DNA from: Stachybotrys elegans | Taxonomy: Eukaryota > Ascomycota > Sordariomycetes > Hypocreales > Stachybotryaceae | Assembly: GCA_020746835.1 (NCBI GenBank) | Contig: JAGPNK010000003.1 | Location: 2,755,514 to 2,819,513, forward strand | Length of the DNA stretch: 64,000 nt | Direction: 5' to 3' | Notes under the pieces: generated by a model | The model's input: the letters and a program-made list of their open reading frames with translations, nothing else | Told to the model about the DNA's origin: nothing | Database searches by the model: none | Translations under genes and position numbers: made by a program | Shown: in pieces, positions 25,530 through 38,123 of the stretch | Layout: every line of letters begins with the position of its first letter | Position numbering within the stretch: the stretch's first letter is position 1

Positions 25530-28107
25530 GTTGATTATTTTGTAGTGGAGTGTTGGATGCAGATGAAGCGAGAGTGAGGTGAAACGAGAGTATTCAAGGA
25601 ATGCTTGACTGAGGATGATGCAAAGGATGAGATTGAATGAGATGGTGTGAGTTGAGAGTGATGGAAGAAATGAAAACGAGGATACCATCAAGACTTATAT
25701 ATTCTTTTCAAGCGCCAACATGTGCTTGGTTTGTCATTGACATAACAGTTGTCCTCCTTCTCTTCTCGCAAGTGATTAATTTCCCAGATGAGAAAGTGAC
25801 TCAAACCAGCGCCACCTACACAGAGTCAAGTGAGACGGTATTCAAGCCTCCCATTTGTCTGAGTCGTATGTGTGGTCTGTGACTACTCTTTCATGCCCCA
25901 TCCAGGTGCTTGGTTGTTTGAGTGATGTGAATACAGGACTGCATACTGGTGTCCCAAGCTAAGCCACTTACACAGAAGGCCGTCATGTCAGAAGTTATTG
26001 CTGCCCTGGCTTATACCGCTAGATCGTACAAGCTTATGATTGATGTCCCCATTGTTGTGAACCCTTCTTAGTGCGTTGGCGGCTGATAAGGCTTGGTTCG
26101 GATCCTGACAGCATCAATACGGAGCCGGATAGTTGTACGTACATGGAGCGCAACCCTTGTTCAGTCTATTATCGGTCTCTTTGGTCGTGGCGTCCGACGT
26201 GTGCCGACTGAAGCGTGCCGACCGAAGCGAGGTGCCACGGGCAGTAGTTTGCCACTTCAGGTCTAATCTCAGATGCTCCAGGTTGTTGAGCAATGTGACA
26301 TACGCATTCGCCCTTAGGCTGCTCCTGTTCGATCTGGCAAAAGAAATCGTATTCGGCCAGCTAATTTCCTTGAGACGAACCGCGAGCGCTAGCTGGCCGG
26401 GCAAGGGACAGTCCGTGGACTCGCTGCCTGATGTCCTTGATAGAGAAAGAAGAGAAGCACGGCAGTTAGCCAAGCAAGGTGACCCTTCGTTGCTTTAGAC
26501 ATTGCGGAACACAATTCTACAGTCCGTTGCACTTGTCAACTCTGTGGCGCTGCCCCCCCCCCCCCCCCCCGCCCAACCCCAATGGTGAGCGTCGAGTTTT
26601 GCCACACAGTGTAGAGCGACACGATAACACCCAGCCACAAGGCCTTGATGCAAGGTTGGGTGCCAGCGTGGTTGAGATCGCGACCTCGCTTAGGGATGAA
26701 CCCCCTCCCTTCATGCCGAAGATCTCACGCATTGATCTGGGGACCACAGGACCCATGATCATTGTGAAGCCAAGACGAACCAGCTAAGACAATTATCAGG
26801 GGCTGCTGCGTGAGAGCAGAACATCTCTCTGTTGGCCGATGTGTAGAGAAAGCTGGCGATGTGTCCTACACCGACACATTCGAAATGTCTCTGCGCAAGG
26901 TGGGATGGCTGAACCCTAGAAGGGTGACAAGCCTCTTGACTGAATCGTGCCAGCCGCGCTCACGGAGCATGTCTTAGATTGGCGATGCCCCTGGTCACGA
27001 TCGTATGCGAGAAGGCGGCAGCTGATTGGCAAATCTCATTCGGTTCAGGTAGACCGGGCTTGTGGGAGCTCATTGCTTTACTTCTTTCCCTTGCAGAAGG
27101 GGACCGTGCAAGGTGGTTGGGGGTCGCTCTGGTTTTGGGTCGAGGCCGCGTGGCCTGCAGGACGCGTCTATGTCTTGAAAGACACAGCATGGGCTTGAGT
27201 GAATGTTGCTCGACCGAAATGATCCGACGGCACCCAAGGAGCACCAGCCGATGACCTGGTCGACTCGGATGCGCAGAGTTCCGAGATGTCTTATACACAA
27301 GGGGGTTGTATACTGGCCATAAACAAACCTCATGATAGCTCTGTCAGACCTACTCTTTGGGTATGTCAATGGCTGACAGTGCGACAATCGGGCGGGCGGT
27401 TTCCCGTGACTGGCCCAACAACAACACACCCTTCAAGGCTGGGCTTCGTACAATACATCCCACACACCGTCAATTGATGTCTTGATTTACGTACAGATCG
27501 GGTTGGGAAGTTGAACATGGGGAAGGCTGAAAGCCCGACAGGGTCAGAGTGGGGGGTGTCTTAGTCACTTTGATGTGTCTCTTCCTGACAACAGGGTTGG
27601 AGCAAGCCGAGTCCCGAGCAGTAGTATGATTGACATCGGTGTGGCTTTGGAGCCCCACCTCCAACCAACCTCGTACAAATCGATTCGATCGATGTCTGGG
27701 CTAGTACCTCAATGGGTTCACATCCATATTGCCCCACCAATGAAGCCACCGTCTAAGAGCCCAGGTGGTGCTTCCAGTTCTCAAATTTTACTTTCATTCC
27801 ACTTTATTTTTCTTTCATCACCCAGTCGGAGGACAGCATTTGCGATCAGCTGCCTCATCTCTCGGTCCTATGTGAAGGAACTCTTTTCATGGGATGCCTC
27901 TGTACCTTGCACTCTGTTGATACGCTCCGCCGTTTCTCACAGTAGTACACCCTTCCATCTTCTGCGTCATCAAACAACTTTCGCTCCTCCGGCGGCGCTC
28001 AACACTTCCCAATCGCCCTTCACGGTATTTGCACCTACACTGTTCTGTTTGGTGCAAAACATTGATCAGCATCGTTGACTATCCCTCGTCTATTCACAAT
28101 AGACACA
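25530..28107. other. Divergent intergenic region (2.6 kb)
   Basis: Holds the promoters of the hydrophobin gene (-) and the transporter gene (+). No recognisable gene; frames of about 120 aa at 26.1-26.5 kb overlap on both strands and resemble nothing I know. A run of 18 C lies at 26553-26570. Confidence 0.5.
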
Positions 28108-29976
28108 ATGGAGAGCCAGGCGGACACGCCAGACATCACGGGGAGTGGACTAGATCAACGCCATGCTGCAATTCTCGAGCGTCACTTACCCGATGGCTAC
28201 TCTGCCGAGCCTGAGGTCAGTCTCTCTAAGGATCCTGTCCCAATTAATACTGGCGAAGATTCTGGGCTGGCCAACAATTCCGTATCAAGCCTGGGCTCCG
28301 CCTCAGATTTAGAGGCTCCCCCCACAGTTCCTACAACTCGCGTCGGTTCACCAGGCCCGGCAACCCTTGAATCATCGCTGAAGCTTCTCGGGGGTGACAT
28401 TCACCGTGATCTATACAAGATCAAAGCACGTGCTTCATCCCTTCGTCGTGCAGCTACCTTCTCCCATAACCCGTCCCCACGTCTTCATCCTGACAGTGTT
28501 CTCCCATACGACGAGCAACGGGAACCTGGCGGGTTTCGACGCCACCACATGCATCGTCAAGCCCGCCAGAGACGGCTCAGCAAGTCATTGTTCGTGGCGC
28601 GTAGCTTCGTCGAGTTCCTCGACTTGTATGGAAGCTTCGCGGGCGAGGATCTCGAGGATACAGACTCCTCTGAAGATGAGTCGGCCATCACAGACCGAGA
28701 GGCTGATGCTGAGGATGGGGAGTACGAGCCTTCTGAGCGGCGTCCATTGCTCGGTCGGAGGCGCAGCTCGAGAAGGCTTCCTAAAGAGGGCGATGCCGGT
28801 ACCGTCAAAACCTTCTTTACTCTGCTCAAAGCCTTTATCGGCACAGGCATCATGTTTTTGCCAAAAGCGTTCCGCAATGGCGGTATTGTTTTCTCCTCCA
28901 TGACTCTTGTCATTGTATCTTTGATAAATTGCATATGCTTTCGCCTATTGCTGGATTGTCGGCAGAAGTATGGCGGGGGTGGCTATGGAGATCTTGGTAA
29001 AGCCATTGTAGGACCTCGGTTTCGAAGCTTGGTGCTTGCTTCCATTGCGATATCCCAGCTCGGTTTCGTGTGCTCAGGCCTTATTTTTACGGCCGAGAAC
29101 CTGTGGGCTTTTCTGGATGCTGTCTCACACAGATCTCGGGGATTGCAGATAGGGGTGCCAGCGCTGATTGCACTGCAGCTCATCCTCCTTATTCCCCTTG
29201 CTCTTATCCGGAACATTTCCAAGCTCGGCCCTGCAGCTCTTCTGGCCGATGCATTCATCATGATAGGCCTTGTCTACATCTGGTATTACGACATCCAATA
29301 CTTATTCACCAATGGCATCAACCCGACCGTTCAACTGTTTAACCCATCCGATTACGCACTCACCATCGGCTCCGCTATTTTCACATTCGAGGGTATCGGC
29401 CTCATCTTGCCCATTCAATCAAGCATGAAAAACCCGCAGCACTTCAGTGGGCTCCTTTACTTGGTCATGTTTTTGATCACCATTATCTTCACATCTGTCG
29501 GGGCGTTGTGCTATGCCACCTTTGGCGAAGATACCAAGATCCAGGTCATGTCTAATTTCCCTCAGGATTCAGCACTTGTCAACGCGGTACAATTCCTGTA
29601 CTCCATGGCGGTGCTAGGTGGAGAGCCCGTACAGCTGTTCCCGGCCATTCGAATTATCGAGACTTCCCTGTTCGGAGAACGAGCTACAGGCAAGAAAAGC
29701 GCAGCTATCAAGTGGCAAAAGAACGGACTACGGACTGTGGTCATGACTCTTTGTGTGGGAATCGCCATGGTCGGGGCTACTGACCTGGACAAGTTCGTGG
29801 CCTTGATAGGAAGCTTGGCTTGTGTACCACTTGTGTATATCTATCCCGCTTTCCTACATTATCATGGAACTGCAGAATCTGGATGGGCAAAGGGACTGGA
29901 CATAGCCCTAATTCTCCTGGGCATAGTAGCAATGGTATTTAGTACTAGTATAACAGTATCTCAGTGGGTAAGGTAG
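28108..29976 (+). CDS. AVT3: Vacuolar amino-acid transporter (AVT3/AVT4-like, AAAP family)
   Basis: Proton-coupled export of neutral amino acids from the vacuole is the known role of yeast Avt3/Avt4. Single exon of 622 aa starting at the ATG at 28108; an ATG 33 bp upstream in frame is possible but has a poorer context. Residues 1-235 are hydrophilic, acidic and Ser-rich, ending in ERRPLLGRRRSSRRL. About eleven membrane segments follow, beginning with the family signature TFFTLLKAFIGTGIMFLPKA at about 240. Other hallmarks are SKLGPAALLADAFIMIGLVY and SAIFTFEGIGLILPIQSSMK. The C-terminus is abrupt (SQWVR, then TAG), and the AT-rich transposon block begins within bases of it. Of the last 17 sense codons, 13 end in A or T, unlike the rest of the gene, so the natural end may have been altered by RIP or by insertion. 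Confidence 0.9.
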   Translation: MESQADTPDITGSGLDQRHAAILERHLPDGYSAEPEVSLSKDPVPINTGEDSGLANNSVSSLGSASDLEAPPTVPTTRVGSPGPATLESSLKLLGGDIHRDLYKIKARASSLRRAATFSHNPSPRLHPDSVLPYDEQREPGGFRRHHMHRQARQRRLSKSLFVARSFVEFLDLYGSFAGEDLEDTDSSEDESAITDREADAEDGEYEPSERRPLLGRRRSSRRLPKEGDAGTVKTFFTLLKAFIGTGIMFLPKAFRNGGIVFSSMTLVIVSLINCICFRLLLDCRQKYGGGGYGDLGKAIVGPRFRSLVLASIAISQLGFVCSGLIFTAENLWAFLDAVSHRSRGLQIGVPALIALQLILLIPLALIRNISKLGPAALLADAFIMIGLVYIWYYDIQYLFTNGINPTVQLFNPSDYALTIGSAIFTFEGIGLILPIQSSMKNPQHFSGLLYLVMFLITIIFTSVGALCYATFGEDTKIQVMSNFPQDSALVNAVQFLYSMAVLGGEPVQLFPAIRIIETSLFGERATGKKSAAIKWQKNGLRTVVMTLCVGIAMVGATDLDKFVALIGSLACVPLVYIYPAFLHYHGTAESGWAKGLDIALILLGIVAMVFSTSITVSQWVR

Positions 29977-30067
29977 AACTATTAAAAAGATCTTTAATTT
30001 ATAAAATAAAATCTACTTAAAAAGAATTATTAAGTTAACTAAAGCTTTAATACTTTAATAATTATAT

Positions 30068-30207
30068 GGGTAGCCTAATAATGGCCTTGTTGTTATTTTT
30101 CTCTACTATTTATAACTGTATTAGTTACTAGGGCACTAGATACTACCTCTACTGTTTATTTATTCTCTACTGTTTATACTCTATACTATATACTCTTTTC
30201 CTTATTA
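30068..30207 (+). mobile_element. Retroposon copy, truncated
   Basis: About 140 bp ending in the common CTCTTTTCCTTATTA terminus; lacks the CTCCTGAG-type end. Strand is given throughout for the polarity CTCCTGAG-end to TTTTCCTCATT-end. Nearest copy to the transporter gene. Confidence 0.8.
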
Positions 30208-30243
30208 TAAAGCTATTATTAAACTACTTTTAAGGGTAGTTAA

Positions 30244-30424
30244 TATTATAGGCTTAGGCTTTATCTATACCTTATTAAAAGCTAAAGCAGAAAGTAAAGC
30301 TATTAGAATAGCTAGAAAGAGAAATCTAAAAAGCTTTCTTTTCTAGACCTTTCTTTTCTCTTTAAAAATAATAATTCTTTATTATATATCTACTATAGTA
30401 TATACTTAAAGCTAGTCTATTATA
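30244..30424. repeat. Left LTR of the 30-39 kb element
   Basis: 181 bp matching 38712-38892 along its whole length, with differences mainly of the C/T and G/A type. Begins TATTATAGGCTTAGG and ends AGTCTATTATA. Confidence 0.75.
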
Positions 30425-30861
30425 ATTATTATTCTTTCTCTATAATAAAATTAAAAAATTAGCTTTATTAAATAGATAGAAGCTATAAATATACTAAAAT
30501 AGAAAATAATCTAGTTAAATAATTATAAATATTTAGATTAATATAACTAAATATAAAAATACTATAATAATAAATACTATAATAATAAAATTATATTAAA
30601 ATACTAAACTAAATAATTATATAGTAAAATAAGCTTATATATATAAGGAAAGTAAAAATAAAAACTATATATTAATAGTTATAAACTATAAAGACTTAAT
30701 TAAAAATACTTTAAATAATAGTTATAGACTAAATAGATATAATACTATTAACTTAAAACCTTATAATATCTCTAATTAATTCTATTATATTTATATTTAA
30801 CCCTATAGTATTTATATCTAATATAAAAAATAATACTATATTAATATAAAGAATAGTAATA

Positions 30862-31094
30862 CTAATATATGCCTGTGTATATATGGCTTATAATGAAGTT
30901 ATAGCCACTTATAGCTCAGTCACTTAGCCATTTAGCTAGTTAGCTACTATATATAGATAGCCTAATAATAGCCTTATTATTATTTCTCTCTACTATTTAT
31001 AACTATATTAATTACTAGGGCACTAAATACTATCTCTACTGTTTATTTACTTTTTACTATTTATACTCTATATTATATACTCTTTTTCTTATTA
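30862..31094 (+). mobile_element. Retroposon copy, truncated
   Basis: Begins in the TATGCCTGTGTATATATGG part of the repeat and runs to the CTTTTTCTTATTA terminus. Confidence 0.8.
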
Positions 31095-31716
31095 TAAATA
31101 GAATAATATAAATATAATTAAATATATTTAAAACTAACTAGGAATATTAATTTAAAAATAAATAGTTTTATAGTATATATAATGTAAGCTTTTAGTAAAG
31201 AAATTTATTAAATACTTAGATTTACTTTATAAAGATTTATATTAAAGATAATAAATAATAATTATCTTAATAAAAATTAAATAAAACTAAAATAAAAAGT
31301 TCTTATAGTTTTTAATTTATTTTAAATAATTAATTAATTAAATAAAAAGCTATATATAGACTCTAAAGATAAAGATTTATTAATTATATACTATAGTATT
31401 AAAGAATCTAAAGATAGTATTAATAGAATACAATATATCCATAAATAATTATAAAGTAATAAAAGATAAACTCTAGAAGATTATAATTAATCTAAAGATC
31501 TATAGTACTTAAAATAACCCTAACTAATAATAGAGAGATATTATAGCTTTAGCTAAATAAATAAAAGACTATAAAGGGAATATTATAATAATAAATATAA
31601 ACTATTTAAAAGCTAAATTAATAAAAAAGAAAAAAAACTAAAAGCCTAAGTAGGATAAGAAATAAATAAAATAGGTAATTATAAAAGAAATAAATTATAA
31701 ATATAAAGAAAGACTT

Positions 31717-31758
31717 TATCTCTAGTATAGAAAAAGTAGATATATAATCTAAAAATAC
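31717..31758 (+). pseudogene. Ruined Gag zinc knuckle
   Basis: Read in frame, codons TAT, TAT, TAT and TAC fall exactly at the C1, C4, H9 and C14 positions of a CCHC knuckle. Each is one RIP-type change from Cys or His. Stop codons TAG/TAA interrupt where CAG/CAA (Gln) stood. Supports a Gag-encoding retrotransposon on the + strand. Confidence 0.6.
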
Positions 31759-31972
31759 AATTTTTTTAATCTATCTAACTAATATAAAAAGCTTAATACT
31801 AGCTAAAATAGAAAGTATAGAATAAATAGTAATAAAAAAGAATAAAAATTTAGAAAATAAATAGCTTCTTTATTTAATTATAAAGAAAAATAGTAAAATA
31901 GACTATAAAAAATTAATATAGAATTAAATAGAGTTTAAATAATAGAAAACTTAGAGATATAGTTTAAGCTTA

Positions 31973-32023
31973 TTTATTTACTCTTTACTACTTATACTCT
32001 ATACTATATACTCTTTTCCTTAT
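31973..32023 (+). mobile_element. 51-bp truncated retroposon copy with 15-bp target duplication
   Basis: Contains only the last 51 bp of the repeat. It is flanked by TATAGTTTAAGCTTA (31958-31972) and TATAGTCTAAGCTTA (32024-32038); the single difference is C/T. Confidence 0.85.
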
Positions 32024-32070
32024 TATAGTCTAAGCTTAATAAAAAACCTTTTTTTATATCTATCTTTATA

Positions 32071-32185
32071 ATAAGGAAAAGAATATATAGTATAGAGTAT
32101 AAGCAGTAAAAAGCAAATAAATAGTAGAGATAGTACCTAGTGCCTTAGTAACTAATATAGTTATAAATAGTAGAGAAGAATAATA
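32071..32185 (-). mobile_element. Retroposon copy, truncated
   Basis: Starts ATAAGGAAAAGAATATATAG, the common terminus in reverse, and stops within the TAGAGAGAAATAATA part. No clear target duplication. Confidence 0.75.
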
Positions 32186-32652
32186 TAATTTACTTTATAT
32201 AAAGAGACTAAGTAAGATATTTATTAGCTTATTAATTATTTTTAAATATTAAAAACTCTATAGTTATAAATATAAGTCTAAATCTATTTTTTAATAGTTA
32301 TAAAATAGATTTTTTATAGCTAAAAAGATTACGATTTTACTAAAGAAAATACTAATAGAAAAAGTAATATAGTTTATTTAATATCTATAGAATAGAATAG
32401 GCTTAATTTAAATAGCTATAGTATATATATAGTAATAGTAATAGAATATAGTAAATAAAATAAAATAACTAATAAAATAGCTAGAGATTAAAGATAAAAT
32501 ATAGCTAGATTTATAGAATATTAAGATAAATAGGCCTAATAAAAAGGTTAACTAAATATATATAAAGTATAAAGTTATAAATATTTTAATACTATTAATA
32601 GTAATACTAAATATATCTAGAGGCCTATATTTAGTATTCTATATAAACTTAT

Positions 32653-32726
32653 AATGAGGAAAAGAGTATGTAGTATAGGGTATAAGTAGTAGAGAGTAAA
32701 TAAACAGTAGAGGTAGTGCCTAGTGC
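32653..32726 (-). mobile_element. 74-bp truncated retroposon copy with 14-bp target duplication
   Basis: Begins AATGAGGAAAAGAG, keeping the unmutated TGAGG, and ends GCCTAGTGC. Flanked by identical CTATATAAACTTAT at 32639-32652 and 32727-32740. Confidence 0.88.
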
Positions 32727-33315
32727 CTATATAAACTTATTAAAAAGAATAATAATTAATTTATTTTTAAACTAAATATTTTATAATTTAAAATTAGGTC
32801 TATTATTAGTTATAGATAAAACTATAGATAAAATAATATAGAAATATAAAATTTAAGAAATTTTATAAATTAAAAATAGTCTAGAGAAAGAAAACTATAA
32901 AGTATTAGTATAATAAAAAAGAAATAAAAAAAAATAATAGTTTTTATAAAAATTATAAAATATAGAGATACTAAATACTTTTAAAATAGAATAGAAAGAT
33001 ATATATTATAATAATAGTTCTATTTAAACTAAAATTTAAAAAATTCTAATAGAAGTAATATTTAAACTAACTATAGATATAAAAAATAATATAATAATAT
33101 CTAAAAGAAAAAAAAAAGACTAAAAGTTTTTTTTAAAAAAAGATAGCTATAAAAGTGATATAAAGATTTAATAAATATTAAAAAAAAACTAAATTAAAAA
33201 AGAATAGATAGAAAGATATATAAAGAAAAATACTAAAGAATAAAGAGATATATTACTTAAATAGAGATTTTAAAGCTAATTTAATACCTTAATATAAATA
33301 TTCTCTTTCTCTTTA

Positions 33316-34140
33316 ATAAGCTATTTTATAACATAGAAAAGAGTATATAGTATAGAGTATAAATAGTATAGAATAAATAAATAGTAAAGATAGTGCCTAG
33401 TGCCCTAGTAACTAATATAGTTATAAATAGTAGAGAGAAATAATAATAAGGCTATTATTAAACTGCCTGTATAGGGTAGCTAACTGGCTAAGTGGCCGAG
33501 CTATAAGTAGTATATATAAGTATATAATATAACAGGATATTAAGCTAGCCTTTAAAATGACAAATGTATATACTAGACTAGATAGAAGGCTCTAATAGTG
33601 CCTAGCTAGAAAGCTTTAGTTAACTTATTAAATAAAATTATACTATAAAAGCCTTACTATAACTATAACTATAATTTATATCTAAATAAAGAGTGTTATA
33701 ATACTAATAAAAAGCTTTAACAAATAATACTAAAAAAGCCTATAACTGCAATTATATAAGGTTATTATTGCTTTAAACTACTAATAGAGAAAAGCTTATT
33801 CTATAGTTTATAGCTATATAAAGCCTTTAAGTCTCTAGCTTAAAAGAGAAAAATTCCTTATCTATATTACTTAAACTTATATCTATTATTATAGAATTAA
33901 ATAGTAATATAAATATAGTGGAGAGATTAAATCCCCCTACTATATAAGTAGCTATAGTAGCTATAGCTCCTACTATAGAAAGGCCCCCCCCCCCTTTACT
34001 AGTTATCTATACGGTAAGTTATTCTAAGGGGTCTTTTAATAATAGTATTACTAATAGTATATAATAGAATAACTTTTATATATTCCTAATATATAGTAAT
34101 TTTAATAAGGAATTATAGCTAAAGCCTAGAAAAGGGAAAA
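33316..34140 (-). mobile_element. Retroposon copy, missing the distal third
   Basis: Aligns with the full-length copies from the GAAAAGAGTATATAG end to the AAAGCCTAGAAAAGGG region, then stops. Confidence 0.75.
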
Positions 34141-34196
34141 GAATATAATATAGAGATAAATTAATAATAGAAAAAAGTATAATAAGAAAAAGAGTA

Positions 34197-34697
34197 TATA
34201 ATAAGGAAAAGAATATATAGTATAGAGTATAAATAGTAAAAAGTAAATAAATAGTAAAGATAGTATCTAGTACTCTAGTAACTAATATAGTTATAAATAG
34301 TAAAGAGAAATAATAATAAAGCTATTATTAAGCTATTTATATAGGGTAGCTAACTGACTAAATGGCTAAGTAGCCAAGCTATAAGTAGCGTTATAAGCCA
34401 TACTAAGCATGTATAGGTAGATAATATAATGGGATATTAAGCAGTAAGTTAGAAAATAGTTTATACTAAAATAATAAATATATATACTAGACTAGATAGA
34501 AGGCTCTAACTAATAGTGCCTGGCTAGAAAGCTTTAGTTAACTTATTAAATAAATACTAACTAACTAAATAAAGTTATACTATAAAAGCCTTACTATAAT
34601 CTATATTTAAATAGAAAGCACTATAATGCTAATAGAAAGCTTTAATAATACTAGAAAAGTCTATAATATTACTCTAGGCTATTAATAAAGAAAAGCT
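34197..34697 (-). mobile_element. Retroposon fragment interrupted by another copy
   Basis: Proximal part of a copy, ending at AAAAGCTTATTCTAT where the next copy begins. Its distal end may be the fragment at 36018-36297, with material lost between. Confidence 0.7.
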
Positions 34698-36017
34698 TAT
34701 TCTATAATAAGAAAAAGAGTATATAATATAGGGTATAAATAGTAAAGAGTAAATAAACAGTAGAGATAGTATTTAATACCCTAGTAACTAATATAGTTAT
34801 AAATAGTAGAGAGAAATAATAATAAGGCTATTATTAGGCTGCCTATATAGGGTAGCTAACTGGCCGAACGGCCGAGTGGCCGAGCCATAGGTAGCGTTAC
34901 AAGCCATACATGCACAGGCATGTAATACAACGGGATGTCAAGATATACACATATAGAGGGTTAGGGCGGGATTAGACTAGATAAAAGGCTCTAACTAATG
35001 GTACCTAGCTGGAAAGCTTTAGTTAACTTATTAAATAAGATTGTCAATACTATAGAAGCCTTGCTATAACCTATGTCTAGATAGAGAGTACTACTAGCTA
35101 TAATAATAAGGTTATAATGCTAATGGAAAGCTTTGACTAACTGTAACTATAAGGTTACTAACGCTAGAAAAGCCATTGCTTTAGGCTACTAATAGAGAAA
35201 AGCTTATTTTGCTTCTAGTCTATAGCTATATAAAGCCCTTAAGCCCCTAGCTTAAGAAAGAAGAATTCCTTATTTATATTATTTAAACCTAGTCTATTAA
35301 AATTAATATTATTATAGAATTAAATAGTAATATAAATATAGTAGAGGGGTTAAATCTCTCTATTAAAGCTATATAAGTAACTATAGTAGCTCTAGCTACT
35401 ATTTCTATTTATATCTCTAATAATATTATTATTAAGGTAAGTCCTTCTAAGTAGTTTAATAGTAATATTACTAATAGTAATAGAATGACTTTTATATATT
35501 CCTAATATATAATAATTTTAATAAAGAATTATATTTAAAGCCTAGAAAAAGAGATAAAGAAAGGGATAAAAAGCTAGAAAAAAAGCTAAAAATAGAGTTA
35601 AAATATATTAAAGGTAATAGTAAATACTAGCTATAGGGCTAGCTTATTGACTTAGTTTTTTAATTAGGGTTTTTAGTTAGTGTTTTAGATTAGTTTTTAA
35701 ATTAATTACTCTTGCTACCTTTTTATTAAATTGTATATCTAATGCCCCTATAATATAATATTATAGAGAGTAAGAAGAGCTAGATGAATGATATATAATA
35801 GATAAGTAATGTATTGGAAGCTGTAGTTGTGTGTGGAAGCTGTGCGCTGAGCTGCGAAGGAAGCTGTGAAGAAGCTGCGGCATGTGATGCAAAGGAGCCG
35901 TGGGGGAAGCACGTGATACAGGGAACCTGCTTAGTCAGCAACGGTGTGTAGAAACGGGTCCAGGGTAAGCCAGAAAAGAGTGGAAAAAAAAAGTGCAAGC
36001 CTTTTAAACCTTATACT
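34698..36017 (-). mobile_element. Full-length retroposon copy with an unmutated distal end
   Basis: Runs from ATAAGAAAAAGAGTATATAA to CCTTATACTCAGGAGG. The stretch 35780-36000 keeps CA, TG and CG dinucleotides and reads as ordinary DNA, while the rest of this same copy is RIP-mutated. No clean target duplication was found. Confidence 0.8.
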
Positions 36018-36297
36018 CAGGAGGATATTAGAAGCTATAGTTATATATAGAAGTATACAATGTATTAGAAGCTATAGTTATATATATAAGGCTATAAAGG
36101 AAGCTATAAAGAAGCTATAGCTATATAAGAAGGCTAATATATAATGTAAAGGAGCTATAGGGGAAGCTAGGCATATATAATGTAGGGAACTTACTTAGTT
36201 AGTAATAGTATATAGATATAAATCCAGAGTAAGCTAGAAAAGATAATAAAAGAAAAATAGTATAAGCCTTTTAAACCTTATACTTAGGAGGGTTATT
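36018..36297 (-). mobile_element. Retroposon distal fragment
   Basis: Repeats the GAAGCTATAGTTATATATAG sub-repeat and ends CCTTATACTTAGGAGGG. Confidence 0.7.
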
Positions 36298-36320
36298 TCT
36301 TTTTATAATATTATATAATA

Positions 36321-37682
36321 ATAAGAAAAAGAGTATATAATATAGAGTATAAATAATAAAAAGTAAATAAATAGTAGAGATAGTATCTAGTACTCTAGTA
36401 ACTAATATAGTTATAAATAGTAAAAAGAAATAATAATAAGGCTATTATTAAACTATCCTTATATATAGAGTAGCTAACTAGTTAAATAGCTAAGCTATAG
36501 GTAATTATAATATTATAAGTTATATATATATAGGTATATAATATAATGGAATATTAAGCTAGCCTTATATATAGAGGGTTAGGGTAGGATTAGTATTTAA
36601 CTAGGAAGCTTTAGTTAACTTATTAAATAAATACTAACTAACTGAATAAGGTTACTAATACTATAGAAGTCTTATTATAATCTATACTTAAATAGAGAGT
36701 ACTACTAGCAATACTAATAGAAAGCTTTAAGCTAGAAAAGCCTATAATATTACTTTAGGCTATTAATAGAGCTATTAAAAAGCTTATTCTATAGTCTATA
36801 GCTATATAAAGCCCTTAAGCCCCTAGCTTAAAAGAGATAAATTTATTATTTATATCTTACTATCTACTTATATGAGTTAAAATATAAATAAATAATACCT
36901 ATATCTATAATAATATAACAAAGGGATTAAATTCCTTTACTAAAACTATTCTAATAGCTATAATAGCCTTAGCTATTAATATTATTAATACTAGTAAAGT
37001 TATCTATAAGATAAATTACTTTAAAAGATCTTTTAATAATAGTATTATTAATAGTTTAGAAATAGAATAACTTTTACTATTTCTCTTTTCCTAGAGTCCT
37101 AGAGCTATATAAAAAGTAATAGAGTAAAAAGAGTAAGAAGGCCTAATTTATTAATAATAAGCCTTTTAGTAGTAAAATTAAATTAATAAGAAGGGGATAA
37201 AGGGCCCTAGTATAAGGCTTACTTTAAAAGCTAGAGATAGTTAGAGTTATTAGCTTAGTTTTTTAATATAAGTTTTTAGTTAGTTTTTTAATTTAGTTAT
37301 TAAATAAATTACTTTTACTATTAAATTATATATCTAATGCCTTTATAATATAATATTATAGAGAGCTATACTTAGATATAGTTAGAGATAAAAGAGATTA
37401 ATAAAGGCTATAGTAATATAAGGGTAAACTAAGTAATATATTAAAAGCTATAGTTATATATAGAAGTATATAATACATTAGAAGCTATAGTTATATATAG
37501 ATGGCTATAAAGAAGCTATAGCATGTAATACTAAGGAGCTATAGGGGAAGCTAGGCACTGATTATATAATATAGGGAACCTACTTAGTTAGTAATAAAGT
37601 ATAGGAATAGATCTAGAGTAAGCTAGAAAAGATAGTAAAAAAGAAATAGTATAGGCCTTTTAAACCTTATGCTTAGAAGGGA
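36321..37682 (-). mobile_element. Full-length retroposon copy
   Basis: From ATAAGAAAAAGAGTATATAA to CCTTATGCTTAGAAGGG, about 1.36 kb. Heavily RIP-mutated; no clear target duplication. Confidence 0.8.
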
Positions 37683-38123
37683 GAAAAAAAAGTATATAAA
37701 AAGCTATAATTAAATTATTTTAATAAGAAATAAAAAATAAATAGAAAAAGGAATAAAATTTTAAGAAATCTAAATAAATAGGGTAAGAAGTAAAGTAAAA
37801 TAATTATAAAACTAATTAGTAATAGCCTAATAGAGATATAAAGTAATATAAAAAAACCTTAGGCTAGAGAGATAGTAAAGTATACTAGTAAAGTATAAAA
37901 TAAAATAATAATAAGATTAAACCCCCTTTTCCCTCCCTTTTCTAAAACTTAAATTAATATTAATACTAGAAAATATAATTTTTCTCTAGTTTAAAAAATA
38001 AATTTCTCTATTCAAATATAATTAAGGGTTTTATATAGTTTCTGTCTATTATATTATAGTAGTACTATAGGCCTTTATTTATTATATTATAATAATACTA
38101 TAGGCCTTTATTTTCTATATTAT

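Noticed and set aside
25113..25577. Antisense open frame over the hydrophobin gene
   Set aside because: Open only because the 36-bp repeat is in-frame periodic on both strands; the sense gene has a signal peptide, introns and the eight-Cys domain.
26114..26498. Overlapping frames of about 120 codons on both strands
   Set aside because: Mirror-image shadows in GC-neutral intergenic DNA with no domain and no splice logic.
35780..35998. 72-codon minus-strand frame in the AT-rich block
   Set aside because: It lies wholly in an unmutated island at the end of a retroposon copy, is not kept in the same frame in the matching + copy at 40.5 kb, and has no family resemblance.
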